A DNA stretch of 64,000 nucleotides from positions 12,918,455 through 12,982,454 of the forward strand of contig CM060175.1 in assembly GCA_030549775.1 (NCBI GenBank), read 5' to 3'. This document shows, piece by piece, positions 23,815 to 36,409 of the stretch; the first letter of the stretch is position 1; every line of letters begins with the position of its first letter. The notes below the pieces were generated by a model. That model did not search any database and had not been told where the DNA came from. It saw only the letters and a list, made by a program, of their open reading frames with translations. The translations under genes were made by a program, and so were the position numbers. Source of the stretch: Tamarix chinensis (Eukaryota > Streptophyta > Magnoliopsida > Caryophyllales > Tamaricaceae).

Positions 23815-24428
23815 ACAGGCATATAAAATCAGTGCAATTTATGACCATCTAAGGCAAAGAGGTAATCCAGTGAATTAGTGGAAATCTATTTGGATGAATA
23901 ATGCTAGCCTTAAACATAAATTCCTTCTTTTGATTGTTGCTCATAACAAGCTCCCTACTAAAGATATCCTTAGCAAGTATTCAATTGTGGAGGATCAAAC
24001 TTGTTGTTGTGATGCACATGAAACCCTCCCCCACCTTCTATTTACTTGTCTAGTAATAAAGAACCTCTTAAAGTATGCCTATGCATCTATTGGTTTGAAG
24101 GGGATAACTAAAAGATGGCCTGATTTGATAGCAACTCTTGCTCAAGGAACAAGGGTCTCAAAAAGAAAGATTCATTTAGCTTGTACACTAAGTGCAGTGT
24201 GTATCTATGAGTGTTGGATTGCCGGAAATTCAAAGATTTTTTCCAAAATCAATTTTAGATGGAAGGACCTTGTTAAGAAAATTATATATATTGTCTTAGC
24301 TAGGTACTCAACTCCCCATATGAGTAGGAGTAGGCTCTATGTAATGTAGTGTTTAAATAGATTCTAGGAACTAAGTTGTACTAATTTCATTGCTTAATAA
24401 AAGCTTGATTTTCTTTTAAAAAAAATAT
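23815..24428 (+). mobile_element. 5'-truncated LINE fragment (zf-RVT domain plus A-tail)
   Basis: Plus-strand open frame 23894-24349 (151 residues), with homologous sequence in frame upstream to about 23820 (AYKISAIYDHLRQRGNP), reads as the C-terminal zinc-finger region of plant L1 ORF2. The HKFLLLIVAHNKLPTKD stretch is followed by the C/H residues CCCDAHETLPHLLFTC. It ends with AATAAAAGC and CTTTTAAAAAAAA near 24428, a typical LINE 3' end. It lies head-to-head inside the minus-strand LINE. It may be a separate 5'-truncated insertion or an inversion made during insertion. No target duplication was found. Confidence 0.75.
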
Positions 24429-24429
24429 T

Positions 24430-24721
24430 ATCCAATGTGCCTCCATAATAGATGGAAATATTACTATAATTAAGTTGCAACCCAGAAACATTTAAAAATT
24501 GAAAGAAGATCTCATACAAGGTAAGCACAGAAGATATATCACACCTATTAAATAAAAGCACGTAGAAGATAGAACATACTTACCATCTTTCACTTAAAGT
24601 GAGGATGGATAGTAGATTTAGTCCATAAGTTTCCAAGTATCCAATTGAGATACTCCATTACAAGCACAAGCAAGTAGGGTGATATAGGATCAGCCTGTGT
24701 TAAACCTTTTCATGCACTAAA
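24430..24721 (-). pseudogene. LINE RT segment (palm region), minus strand
   Basis: Read in shifting frames: GLTQADPISPYLLVLVMEYL (the plant L1 RT motif usually GLRQGDPLSPYLF) near 24710-24650, then further RT-like sequence down to FPSIMEAHW. The reading stops at 24731 where a solo LTR begins. The upstream half of the RT lies beyond that LTR at 29613 and higher. Several frameshifts and stops. Confidence 0.75.
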
Positions 24722-27609
24722 GGGGGGGGGTGTAATACCCCCAAAATTTACTACTGAAAATTTTTGTTTAATGAAAATGTTTAGTAGAAGAGAAATAACA
24801 AAACTGTAAATTGTGGGAATAACACCGTCACACTTAGTACTAGACCGGTTCACTCCTACCGTTCCAATACCAAATGCTAAGGCTAAATAGGATTAACATC
24901 AAACATAAGTTAATAATTAAAATGAGCATTCATAAATGAACTGAATCATTCACCATACAGAAAAATCAGAGTACGGTAAAAAAAAAAGAGTTACATCCTA
25001 AAAGTAAGAATTTAAAGTTCCAAACGATAGAAAACACTGTACAAAAAAATAAAACTAAATCATAATGATATAGGAAAAATGAAACAGAAGATAGAATCCA
25101 GCCAGGTCACTCTCGATCCCCCAGCTAGGTCATGGGAATGAGTAGCACCCATGAAACAGGTGGGCAATACGCTACGTACTGAGTAAAGTAACCATGCACT
25201 AAGGCCAACACATAAGGGAACATAATACAAGTACAATAACATGACAACATATAATCTTTTAGATAAATAAAGGCCATACTGCAGTCTAGATAAATTGATT
25301 ATTTAATCTCTGAATAGTACTCATTTCATACCATACTTTTTTTTATCAATCCATGCAACTACAGAAACCCCACTGTTATAGCCGGTGGATAGGTCACATA
25401 CAGGATAGAACACACCTGACCACTCTTATATGCCGGTGGATCGATCTCCAGGGCAAGATACTCCTGGCCACTATTATGTCGATGGATCGGTCTGGCCCCG
25501 ACTCTCATGGTGTTCCAATGTAAATACTTAGTATCTTTTATATGTCATATCAAACTTAGGGTTTGATTTATTGAGCTTGGGATCCCCCACTATTATAGCT
25601 GGTGGATCGGTCACTTATAGGGTATAACGCACCTGACCACTATTATATGTCCGTGGATCGGTTTCCAAGGCTCCCCAGGACTTGGCCACTATTATACAGG
25701 TGGATCAGTCTGGGCTTAGCTCAATAATCTTCCACTTTACATGATTAATGTGTTACCAAGTTTTATTCAACAAGTTTCACCCTAGACATGCATGACTAAC
25801 TCCATCTATGCTTATCCTCCCAAGAGGGCCCTTCCTATATCTTGAGACTTCCACACCTCTTAACTCGCCCCAACATCCTTCCCTTATTCCACTACGTACA
25901 CTAGAGGCCCAACTCTTAGGTTTGTAGATCAAGGCCCACTACCGAACACCACTATGCCCATTCATAGTCTTCCCTAGGGTTTTCTCTAGAAAACCCTACT
26001 TTAAGCCTATATGGCCCATCCTCTTCTGCCTCATGTAACCCATATTGTTTTAACACCTCACACATCACAAATACACATACTAGGTGACCCCGAATACACA
26101 TGTTACTCCTCCCAAATACACATGTGACCCCGAAACCCTAGGTGACCACACCAAACCCTAGCTTGCCATATCAACCCTAGCATCCTCCTTTCCACATGTC
26201 ACCCCTCCATTTCTCGCCTTCCACTCTTACTTCCTATGATACCCATGCTCGCCCCACTTATAACGATCCTCCCATTCTCATCTCATACTCCACTTACCCT
26301 CATTTATTTTTCCTTTTCCACCTTCTCAAATTAGGGTTTCCTCCCAAACCCTAGCTCAGTCTCCTATGTACCCTTATACTATCCCACGTACTATTTTTCA
26401 CCCAAAGCCTCCAATCACCCAAACAACTCTTCCATTACCTTCCTCACACCCCAAGGTAACTTTCCATACATAAAGTTCACCCCCATGCGGAGTCTATCCA
26501 TCCCATGCAAACCTTTGAAGTTTTCATGCAAAATCCTAAAACTCCCATGCAAAACCCTAGATTTTCCCATACAAAGTTCATCCACTTTATTTTGCTTAAA
26601 GTACCCTTTTATTCTTCCTCTCTTGGATCATGGGATGTTTAGGTCAATCCCACATTCCTTGGTCAACTTACTTCCCCTTGGTCCACTTACTTCCCCATTT
26701 TTTCTTTTTCATCCTTCCACCCCATATCACTACATTAATTATCCTAGCATGCATGTCCTAAAAGGGCCATAACACATCACATCACCATTCACAGCACAAA
26801 CATATTGTACACATGCCATAACAGAATACAAGAACATACCTCAACTCCAAGTTGCGCTACACATAAAATGGTTATAACAATAGCATAAGATACACAACAT
26901 ATCATTATACATGGCATCAAAGGCATATAAGACACATAATACACATAAGACCTTAGCTACACCCTTACCTAACATGATATCGGTCTTGGATCACACTCCT
27001 ACGCATCCTTAGGGTTTTGACTGTTTTCACATATAAGAGGGAAAAACTAAGGATTAGTTTCTCTCCTACAAAAAATACTATTATTTCCTATTTTATTCTA
27101 TGACTAGGGTTACTATTATTAAAGGGAGCATTATAAGTAAAAAAAAAATAGGGTTTTTATCCTCAAGTTAGCCTACTAAATTATTACTAGTCAAAATAGA
27201 TTTATGTTAATATTCATAGCTATATTTATGTTATTAAATATAATAACTTTATTTCTTCTAATAATAGTACTAACACTTGTTATATAAAAAATAGTGATGT
27301 TAATAATAATAGTAATACTAATACTCCTAGTAATAGAAACCCTAGTATTTTAAGGCTAAGGCTAATAATAGGGTTAGGGATAAAATAACAATACAATAAT
27401 AGTAATACTAACAAAATACTAATATTGCTAAAGATAATAATGATAATAGTTATATTTGAAATAATGATAATATAAGGGTTCGAATATTTTTACCATAATA
27501 ATAATAGTAACAACAACAATAATAATAATAGTAGTAATAATAATAATAATACTATAGTAACAATGTTAATAATAAAGGCACTAGGAATAATATTAGCAAT
27601 ATTCTAATA

Positions 27610-27613
27610 ATAG

Positions 27614-27652
<39 letters not shown>

Positions 27653-27715
27653 TTAAGATTTGAGTATTCTTCTTTTATAGCAACAAAATGATAACATGCC
27701 AGATCTAGTATCAAT

Positions 27716-27755
<40 letters not shown>

Positions 27756-27795
27756 GCAACAACAACAACAACAACAACAACAATAATAATAATAA
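27610..27795. repeat. (AAT)n and (AAC)n triplet microsatellites
   Basis: Runs of AAT at about 27613-27652 and of AAC at about 27716-27782, inside the middle of the solo LTR. They generate a poly-Val frame on the minus strand that has no biological meaning. Confidence 0.9.
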
Positions 27796-28740
27796 TGTTA
27801 AGAATGATACTAATAATAATAATCAAAATGGTAATAGTAATATAAGGGTTCAAATATTTAACATAATAATAAAGGTAACAATAATAGGTGAAAGCTAACA
27901 TTAATAATATTATTAGGAATAATAATGAGGATAATAATAATAGTAGTAGTAATAATAATAAAAATCATAATCTTAATAACACTAAAGTTGTAGACCATTA
28001 ATAATAATAATATTATTATTATTATGGGTTAGGAAATTTCTAAAGTAAGGTTAAGTAATAACAACAAAAACAACAACAACAACAATAATAATATTATTAT
28101 TATGGATAATACTATTAATACTATTAAAAATAGCTAATACTTGTATAAAATGGGTTTAAGGGTTGGGAAGGTTAGAGTACTACCTAGGGATGGTGGTGGC
28201 ACTGGCAAAGGCACACGACGACGACGATGGCTGTGGTGGAGGGAGAAGAGAGGAATAGTTGAGTGTTAGGAATATGAGAGGGAGAGTGAGGGTGGAAGTT
28301 GAGGTGGTGGTGGATGCCCAGGTAGGAAGGGTTGGAATGGTGGTGGTGGCACAACCAAAGGCGGCGGCGTTGGCGGTGGTGGCCGAGGGTGGTGGAGAGG
28401 GAGGAAGGGGAAAAGGAGGGTAGGGAAAGGTAGAAGGAGGTCTGCAGGTTATTTTGGGAGGTGTAAGGGGTGGTGGTGCACGATGGTGCAAAGGGCGACG
28501 AGAGTTGATGAGGGGCTGGTCGAAAGGGGGACTTTGTATGGTCGGAGTGGCTTGTGCAGGGCAAACCACTGGAGGAGGGAGGCTTAGTTGGTAGAGGGTG
28601 ATGCAAGGAGCGATTATGTGAGTGGAGCGAGCGGCGGAGATGGCCGGCTACGATGGTATGGGCATCTGATCGGGAGGTGGCGCAAAGGAGGGATTTTCTA
28701 GGTTGCAAAATCAAAAGCTCGATAAAGGCTGCCTATGGGG

Positions 28741-28748
28741 TATTTATA
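28741..28748 (-). promoter_or_regulatory. Candidate LTR promoter TATA box
   Basis: The minus strand reads TATAAATACCCC, followed within 40 nt by TATCGAGCTTT. The same pair occurs at 61911 in the sister LTR, so this conserved TATA block is probably the retroelement promoter at the U3/R border. Confidence 0.55.
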
Positions 28749-29612
28749 GGACTAATGGAGGGGAAAACAACAGGGGGAATAGGACAAAAAGGGTGTAGGT
28801 GCTAGGCACACCGGCCGGTGGTGGCAGGCAACATTGGTCTACCATGGCAAGGGTTAGTCGAGGCAAGAGGAGAAAAGGAAAGGGCAAAGCATGCGTGAGT
28901 GAAGAGAAGGTTGGTTGGGGTCAAAATGGTGAAAGAAAACGACGGGTGAGGGTAGGGAAGGATGGTGTGCGGTGGTGGCCAGCGAAAAATGGGGTTATAG
29001 GCCTTGGGTTGCAGGTCGGCATCAAGGAAGAAGAAGAAGAAGAAAGGGGCTGAACCGGTGGTCCAGGAAGAAAAGAAAGAAAGAAAAGAAAAGGGGGAAA
29101 TAGATTGGCTAGGGAAAAAGAAGAAAGGGGGTGCAGTGCGGGCCTGGGCAGCACAGGAGGAAAGGAGGGAAACTAGGCCGAAAGGATGGGCTAGCCTAGG
29201 TTGGGGGAGGGAAGGAGAAAAAAAAGACGAATGAATAGGAAAAGAAGAAAAGGGAAAGAAAATGAAGAAGAGAGGAAAAAAAGGAAAAAGGAAAAAGGAA
29301 AAAGAAAAATAGGTGCATTGGGGTATTTAAAATTTTTTGTTGTTTTGGGATATTTAAAACTAATAATAATTTAATAAAATAATATTTAAATTTCCTTTTT
29401 TAGGTTAATTTAAGATTTTTGAGAGATTTTTCCTAAATTCCATTTTAATTAGCAAAATACCTTAATTTTTCCCAATTAAATTATTTATAAATTTTCTCTT
29501 AATTTTTCCCTAATTACTCTCTCTTATTTTAATAAAATAATTTATTTAATTAATTTTTCTAATAAATCCTTATTTTGCCAAATTTCTAAAGTTAGGTTTT
29601 TGGGATATTTCA

Positions 29613-31330
29613 AAGAGGTGTAGCACACTATTAAGGACCAAAGAGTAACTTACAATGGTTATAGATATCATGACAAGATTGATAAAATTGAATTGGGAAG
29701 TTAAGAGCAACTATCATCTTCTCTAAGAGTTATAAGTTAATATAACCCTATATTTTTTTTCATGTCTAAATTTAGCATGCAATAGGAGAGGTGTTTGCTG
29801 TGTAATCGTTGAATAACTTAGAGAGCATAAGGATGTTATCACCTATATTTCTTTCTGATATGAAAGCAATTTAAACCTTCCCAACCAACCTAAAGAGCTA
29901 AAGTTGCATTTTGCGAGCTGAAACTTTAGCAGTGAGCTTAAACAAGTTGTTATAACACACTATAGGTGGTAGTCTCTAGGATTCTTTGCATTAGGAACCT
30001 AAGGAATAACATTACAAGTAGCGATGTTAGGGTAGCAGGGAGATCCCCAGCAATAAAGAAATCCCTAACTAAGTGTTATACATAATTGTCTATAATGTTC
30101 CAAGTGGTTATAAAAAAAAAAGCACTATAACCATCCAAACCTATGCTTTCACATTCCCCTTAGAAAATAATGTATGTCAAACTTCTCACATGGTGGTAGG
30201 TTCAAAAAGAATTATTTAGAATTACTATCCCTTATTTTGAGCCAATTTACACTAGACCTTTAAGCATAGAAACTATCTTCACACCTTCTTAAAAATTGGA
30301 GCCTCTGTCTAGAATGTTATTCTATTTGTATCAACTTGATATCTAGAGGGGATGCATCAAGCTAGAGATGAAAATCATTAAGGAGTTTTATAAGGTGTTG
30401 AACTTGATGAGAAATACTACCAAACTTATATTTATTAAGCTACTTCAAAGGCTTATTCAATTGGTTTATCTTATACCATATCTAATGTAGATTAAGACCT
30501 CATATATCATTCTTCTAACCCTCTTCAATCAACTATACACAATTTGGGTTGTTCACTTACATATGAAAAAACCTAAAATGTTTAGGCCCCTTATGAGGAA
30601 TAGGATTAATTAGGACACTAATGGAAGCATGATTAGAGATCATAGAATTATGAAAATGTGCAGCCGATCCTCCATACTCCTCCATCCAACTTTGGTTGCA
30701 TAACACCTGATCTAGCTTGCAAGCTATCTTTTGTTGTGAATCTTGTCTATTTTCCTAATATTGAACTCTAGTGCACTTTAAATCATCTACCAGGAGTTTT
30801 TGAAGGCATTGTTGAAAATCCAAATAATCATACTCATGCCATAAACCCTGAACTTTCTCATGACTTTCTCATGAACATTAAGGACCTCATTGAAATCACC
30901 AAGGATGATCCCTTATTCATTTTGTACTTGACTCTTATTCACCTAATGCCATAGTTCCCTACTTTGCGACCCAATATTACTAGCATATATGAAAGAACTA
31001 TAAAAGGTTTTGTGACTACAAACCACATAACCTTAAGGAGCATTTCTTGATCACACATAGATATGGGAGTTACTGTCCACTCTTGAGATAACCAACCACA
31101 CCAGATATGCCCATTCGGGTGATGTTGAGAATCAGTGACCTAAGTCTAGCTTGTGAGAAATGACTATTATACCCTATTTACATTATGACACTTCACCCTT
31201 GTCTCTACTTAGTATATCAAAGATAAATTATTTTACTATACCCATTTCCCAACTTTCCACTACTTAAGAGGGTTATTGAGCCCCTTTAACATTCCTACAT
31301 CTAAGATTCATTGTAAATGAATTTTAAATC
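29613..31330 (-). pseudogene. LINE ORF2: endonuclease and RT N-terminal part, decayed
   Basis: Minus strand. The endonuclease starts near 31319 (MNLRCRNVKG, like the MxxxSWNxRG start of L1 endonucleases) and GDFNEVLN lies near 30890. The linker carries ISNHASISVLI and GPKHFRFF (30640-30560). RT begins with PNAKNPRDY (like VPNPxxxxDFRPI) near 30010 and RNIGDNILML near 29850. The frame is interrupted at 29612 by the solo LTR and resumes at 24721. Many stops and frameshifts; an old, dead copy. Confidence 0.8.
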
Positions 31331-31689
31331 GAGGGAGATAAGCCTCATTCACCAATCTTCGACCCTTTCTTACTCTTGTCCATGGGAAGCCATTATCTTC
31401 AATTTCAGCCATGAGCTCATGTACCAACAGCTAAGAAGTAAGCAGGCTTGCTTGCCTGCTTTCATGGCATTTCTAGAACTAACCCTATGGGTGGGAATTA
31501 TTCTAGTAGTATAATGAAAGGGACTTGTATCCGGTTGTCTAATATGATTACTCTAGATGAGGGAGGAGTAAGCTAAGTGGTAGGGATGGCTAAAGGACTA
31601 TCCTTGACTACCACCCATTGTTTATGTGGAGGTTGCACCCTTTTGCACTAATTAGTGAAAATTCCTAATCAAGTAACGATGTATGCAAA

Positions 31690-32600
31690 ATTTGAGCTTC
31701 TATTCATAATGTACCTGCTTCTTGACAAGCCTTGACTGTGTTTTGATCATCACAAAATCAGAATAGGTTAGGTGAATGTTAACCTTGAGAACCACTCTAG
31801 CAAAGGAGATAGGATCCTTTCTTGCCGTCACCCCATCCATCCCACTCGGTTTACTGATAAAACTTACAATTTTACTTAGGGAGTTGATAGACAAAAGATG
31901 CAGAGGCAACGTAGGGAATTGAACCCACATATGTATATATTAAAACTCTAATATGTTAAATTGGAAATATTGCTGACATTGCTTGAGGATCAACAACTGA
32001 CCAATGATTGTCCAATAGGGTCATTATAGAATGCTTTGATACTCCTCCTCGGATCCAAACTTAAATAAGAAATAACCATCCTAATGGAAGTGAATCTTAG
32101 GTTCCCCAATTGATGGAAAAAATGCCACAATTGAGAGAAACTCAATTATGTTCCGACAACAAATGATACTACCAAAAACTAGCAATCTTTTGCTTCCTTT
32201 TCTACCTCCTCAGCATCGATGGCAACGTCAATCACCCCATCTTAGATATCAGGTGACTCATAATGGAGGTGAACAAGTGTATTGAGGTCCTTGTTTTACA
32301 TGAGAACAAATTTCCACAATGTACCAACCAATTTTAGTTCATTAGGTTTGGAACCACAAGGGCTGGGGTCAGTTGGCACCTAATCCATATGCGTCGTTTC
32401 TAGCATTGATTCATCCATATCAATCATTGTACCCTAATGAATGGATTTTGCTATTTCTATGTGATCCTCCACAAGGGGCAATTATGCATGAGAATAAGAT
32501 TGCTCAGGGCATACCACCCCAACGCCCTCAACCCCCTTTGCGCCATCCTCAGTGACTTGGGATCGTCAAGGTAGTGACCGTTGGGCTAGAGTCTTAGCCA
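31690..32600 (-). pseudogene. LINE ORF1-like (DUF4283 type) remnant
   Basis: An open stretch 31930-31700 reads MWVQFPTLPLHLLSINSLSKI, then ARKDPISFARVVLKV and a VxKQVHYE close. This is the WVxLPxLPLxxWxxxxLxxIxS..YARVxVEVD pattern of the DUF4283 domain in plant L1 ORF1 proteins. Further upstream (to ~32380) a decayed N-terminal part (FVVGT, LSFSQLW) fits the same domain in other frames. The zinc knuckle is not recognised. Same orientation and correct order relative to the ORF2 pieces. Confidence 0.7.
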
Positions 32601-32959
32601 TACTTTGCTTCCCCATGGAAGGGGAAAGATAGCCTAATTATTATTTTTAATTAATATACCTTATTAAAATTAAATATATAAACAAATATAAAATTATTAT
32701 AAGAACATATCTTATTAAAATATATAATTTTCAAAATTCTTAACATGTACTATTAATTGATTTTAAATTAGATAAGTTGTCAAAAAATATAATTACTTCA
32801 TCAACTTTTATAATAAATAATATGTGTCCATGAAAAAACATTATTACTTTAATAATTCTCATATAAAAATCATATTTACTTTAATCACATTATTATTTTG
32901 GATAACATCAAATAAAAAAATTAAACCGCCAAACGGTAAGTGCATGCAAAACTTGATAT
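32601..32959. other. AT-rich spacer; no gene seen
   Basis: Very AT-rich sequence between the 5' end of the LINE and the duplicated segment. No motif recognised. Confidence 0.5.
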
Positions 32960-34145
32960 TTGTATCCATTTGGATGTTTGCTTCATGCCCTTTAGGCCAA
33001 AAATCCCAATTACAAAGGTCCAAAAACCTAAACAAAAAATGGATCGGATTTGAATTTATCCAATATTCAAATAAAAAAATATTATTTTTAAAATTTGAAT
33101 AATTAAATTTTACAAGAAGATCTTTAAAAATAAATATTGTATATCAATTAATATCTGTATTTATGTTTTTATAAGTGTCTTGTTTTAACTAAAAAAATAA
33201 AATATTATGATCAAAATAAATAAATTTAAAAAATTTTAAACGACAAAAATATAATATTATAATACATAATATTAAATATTTTTCCGGATTATATACTTTT
33301 GTAAGAAATTAATTATACTAAATGCCAATTATATATTTTTTTTTATAAAACTCGAATCAAATGTTCTGAATATCATATTAAAATTTTTGGACATTAAATC
33401 GAAAACTGGGAACATACTTATTTTACAAACACTAGAATACCGGACGAACAGTTAATATTTGATTAATGTAGTCGGTTCTAAATTCTAGAACGATACGCAA
33501 GAGCCGCCCGCCAGGAGAAGATGTGGTCAAAAGTTGAAAGCAATTATTTTATGGCGATAGGAAGAAGACTGTCTATCAGGGATTATATTAATATTATGGT
33601 ATTGTCTAAATGTATAAATTATTAGTAGATTTCTCATGAAACTGCAGGACTATATTTACATATATTTTTACTATAATGACTTATGATCGGGACCACTAAA
33701 AATATTTCCATTTTAATGAACCGCCAAGTGATACCCACTTTGTCGTAACTTTATACTCTACTCTAGTTTACAATAATTATCTTACAAACTTACAAACTAA
33801 TCGCAATCAAAGACTTTTTTTCTTTTATATTAATTTTTTAATAATAATGAATATCTCTTTAGTAAAATATTTATTTTAGATCAAATTAATATTTAAAATA
33901 AAAATTTATTAGAATAAGAATATTTAATTTTAAATAAATTATATAAGATATATAAAATATAAAGATAATTTTTTCACTCCTATTACTCATACCAAATAAG
34001 CACTTATTAGTAGTGTAGCTAATGTGTTCCACTACGGGAAAATACAACGTCCTTAATTATATCCATAATGCTAAGACTACTTAGTTGGCACAATATGACT
34101 AATTAATAAATAAAGAAAATGGCATGCACCTCGTATTTCTCCATG
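32960..34145. repeat. Duplicated non-coding segment, copy 1
   Basis: Collinear with 48150-49500 in the same orientation. Shared landmarks in order: ATTTGGATGTTTGCTTC, AAGAAGATCTTTAAAAATAA, CGGTTCTAAATTCTAGAACG, ATAGGAAGAAGACTG, CTTTGTCGTAACT, TAATCGCAATCAAAGACTTT and AATGCTAAGACTACT. No coding potential. Copy 1 lacks an internal tandem duplication present in copy 2. Confidence 0.85.
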
Positions 34146-36373
34146 TTAATTGTAATATTTTGAATTTTCGCTACCTTAATTTATAACGTTTAGTCTTTAA
34201 ACCAAAAATTTAACCTTTACATATTAATTTAATTATTTTATTAACTCATGACTCATAAATCTAAGTAAACTATTTCATAAATTATTATAATTATTTTATC
34301 TTACTATTTTTATTTAAACAAATCCTAAACTGATAATTTTGTCCAATTTATTTTTCTTAATTTGATATCCTAAATTTAGATAAATTAATATTATCTTGAA
34401 AAATCTAAATTTAACCTAATTTTAATTCTATCCATATTTTTTTTATTCTTTTACCTTTCCTTTTCTTTCTTTTATCTTTTCTTTTCTTCTTCCCTGAGGT
34501 AGCCCACTTCTCCCCCTTTTTTTTCTTTCCCTCCCGCCCCAATCTAGCATTTTTCCCCTTCTTCCCCGGGCCAATGCCAACCTCCTCTCCTCCCTTTCTT
34601 TTCTTTCTTCTCGTGCCGGCCTAATTCTACTTCCCATTTCTTTTTCTTTCCCCGCGCCCTAGCAACCCAGCCCATCTCCCCTTTCTTCTTCTCATTCACC
34701 CGTTCTACACCCCTATGCCCCAAACACGCCCTCCTCTGCATAGCCTACCTTTGTCATGCACGCCTGCACCTTGACCTGCCTCTCTTTCCTTTCCTAGCCA
34801 AAAATCTCTACCCTGTCTCCCTTGTGTTCCCATTTCTCCTTCTATTTATTGCTCCTATAACCCCTCCTCTAGCCTACACCGACCACCCTACACACCCCCT
34901 ACCAACCCCATCGACCCTATAACCTGCCTCCCTAGCTCTACCACTGCCCTACACCCTTTCCCCTGTAATTTTCACCTACTCTATCGCATGCCTACACCCC
35001 ATTCTTCTTCTTCTTCTTCTTCCTCCTCCTCCTTCCTTCCTTTCTTTCCTTTGTGCCCTGCCTCTGCTTTTATCCCTTGCGACCAGCTCTCCTTTCCCTT
35101 TGCATTTCTGGTCCAACCATCACCGCAACCACCATCACAGCCTCCACTATTGGTCACCTTCTTCTTCCCTTCTTCATTCTCCCCTGCCACCCTTTTTTTC
35201 CTTCCCCCCTTTCCTACAGTGATTCTACCAATCCCTGCCCCTACCACCGATCTCATCTTTTGAAGCCATACCTTGGGCAATGGTAGCTTTTAAAACTACC
35301 ATCTCCTCCACTCGACACTCAGTCGTTGCCTCCTCCACCCCTGCTGCATCTCTGCACAACCAAACCACAACCTCACCACTACCCAGCCACCTCTTCTATG
35401 CATCTTGCTCCTACACTATACCACCCTATTGCCACTTCTACCACCCTCCATTCAACCGTAGCTCCTCTTGACTAAGCTTGCCTGTGGCCACCACACGACC
35501 ATCTCCTCCACCATCACCCCATCGCCAGCTCTTTCCTTTGCTCCTCTCCTTTTCTTCTTCTCCTTTTCCCCTCCTTTGCACCACCACCTTCTTCAGCAAC
35601 CCCGCATCGCGCCCATCGCAGCATCGAGTACCTCCTTCACTAGTGCCTACAACCTTTACTATCGACTAGCTAAACCAACACTAACCAACCACCACCTCCA
35701 ACCATCAACTGACTAGCCACCAAACCCTCCCCCCTAAGTACATGGCCCACGCTACACATGTAGAGAAAGTTGTGTTTTTTAGATTTCAGAACTATTTGGT
35801 ATTTATCAATATGTAAGGGTAGTTTAGTGATTTTATATTTAATAAATATTTTTAATAAAAATTATTATTTTATTGATCAAATATTAATATAGTATCTATG
35901 ATATTATTTTTAGGTATAATAGTTTCATTAGAAGAGCCTAATAATTTTTAGGAGAAATCAGGTAACATTTATACTCCACTAAAATATTTAGATATCGTAT
36001 GATAGCATATTAGGGTTTTGACATGTAAATTGTATTAATCATGATTCCTTACACATAATTATGTGTTTAATATTGTTATCATGAAAATTGAAAAAGGAAG
36101 CACATTATCTTATGTAAAATATTATGTATACAAAAGTTTGATTAAAATAGTTCTAATGTTGGGAAGATATTTTGTATGATATATGCATGTGAAGATGTTA
36201 GGTAAAGCATGTTTGGATACATTTGTAGCATAAATATTAGTAGCATGTGCCCTAGGGACAATTTGACTATTTAAACACATTATGATATTCAGTCTTAACC
36301 AGAATGCCTAATGTGTTCTAATTATTGTTAAGTATGGGGTACGTGATTTGATGTTTTAAAAAAACATGCTTCT

Positions 36374-36378
<5 letters not shown>

Positions 36379-36408
<30 letters not shown>
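36379..36408. repeat. (ATT)n microsatellite
   Basis: A run of about ten ATT triplets inside the LTR. Confidence 0.9.

Positions 36409-36409
<1 letters not shown>

Larger units (their letters stand above)
24731..29612 (-). mobile_element. Giant solo LTR (4.9 kb) inserted in the LINE
   Basis: On the minus strand it starts TGAAATATCCCAAAAA (29612) and ends TTTTGGGGGTATTACA (24731), the TG..CA and inverted TGTAATACCC ends of this LTR group. The first 400 bp and a TATA block (TATAAATACCCC.. then TATCGAGCTTT) match the LTR at 61115. The C-rich 5' stretch lies at 29300-28160. AT and triplet repeats fill 28140-27060, then GATCCACC..ATAATAGTGG repeat blocks at 25730-25360 and the 3' module. No internal coding domain, so it is a solo LTR. 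The target duplication is not clean: a run of nine Gs sits at the left border, AAGAG at the right. Confidence 0.8.

Noticed and set aside
24722..24730. Run of nine Gs read as a polypurine tract of a plus-strand element
   Set aside because: The LTR beside it is in minus orientation by its promoter zone and 3' module, and the flanking sequence is LINE RT, so the G run is a border oddity rather than a polypurine tract.
27653..27901. Poly-valine open frame on the minus strand
   Set aside because: It is a translation of an (AAC)n microsatellite inside the solo LTR.
28180..29234. Several Ser/Thr/Pro-rich or Lys/Arg-rich frames on both strands
   Set aside because: They sit in the C-rich part of the minus-strand LTR at 24731-29612 and have the composition of that tract only.
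4478..32600. Biosynthetic gene cluster around the P450
   Set aside because: No terpene synthase, transferase or other pathway gene is visible in the window; all neighbours are repeats.
34440..35716. Series of Ser/Pro-rich frames
   Set aside because: Same reason: C-rich zone of the LTR at 34151-39642.
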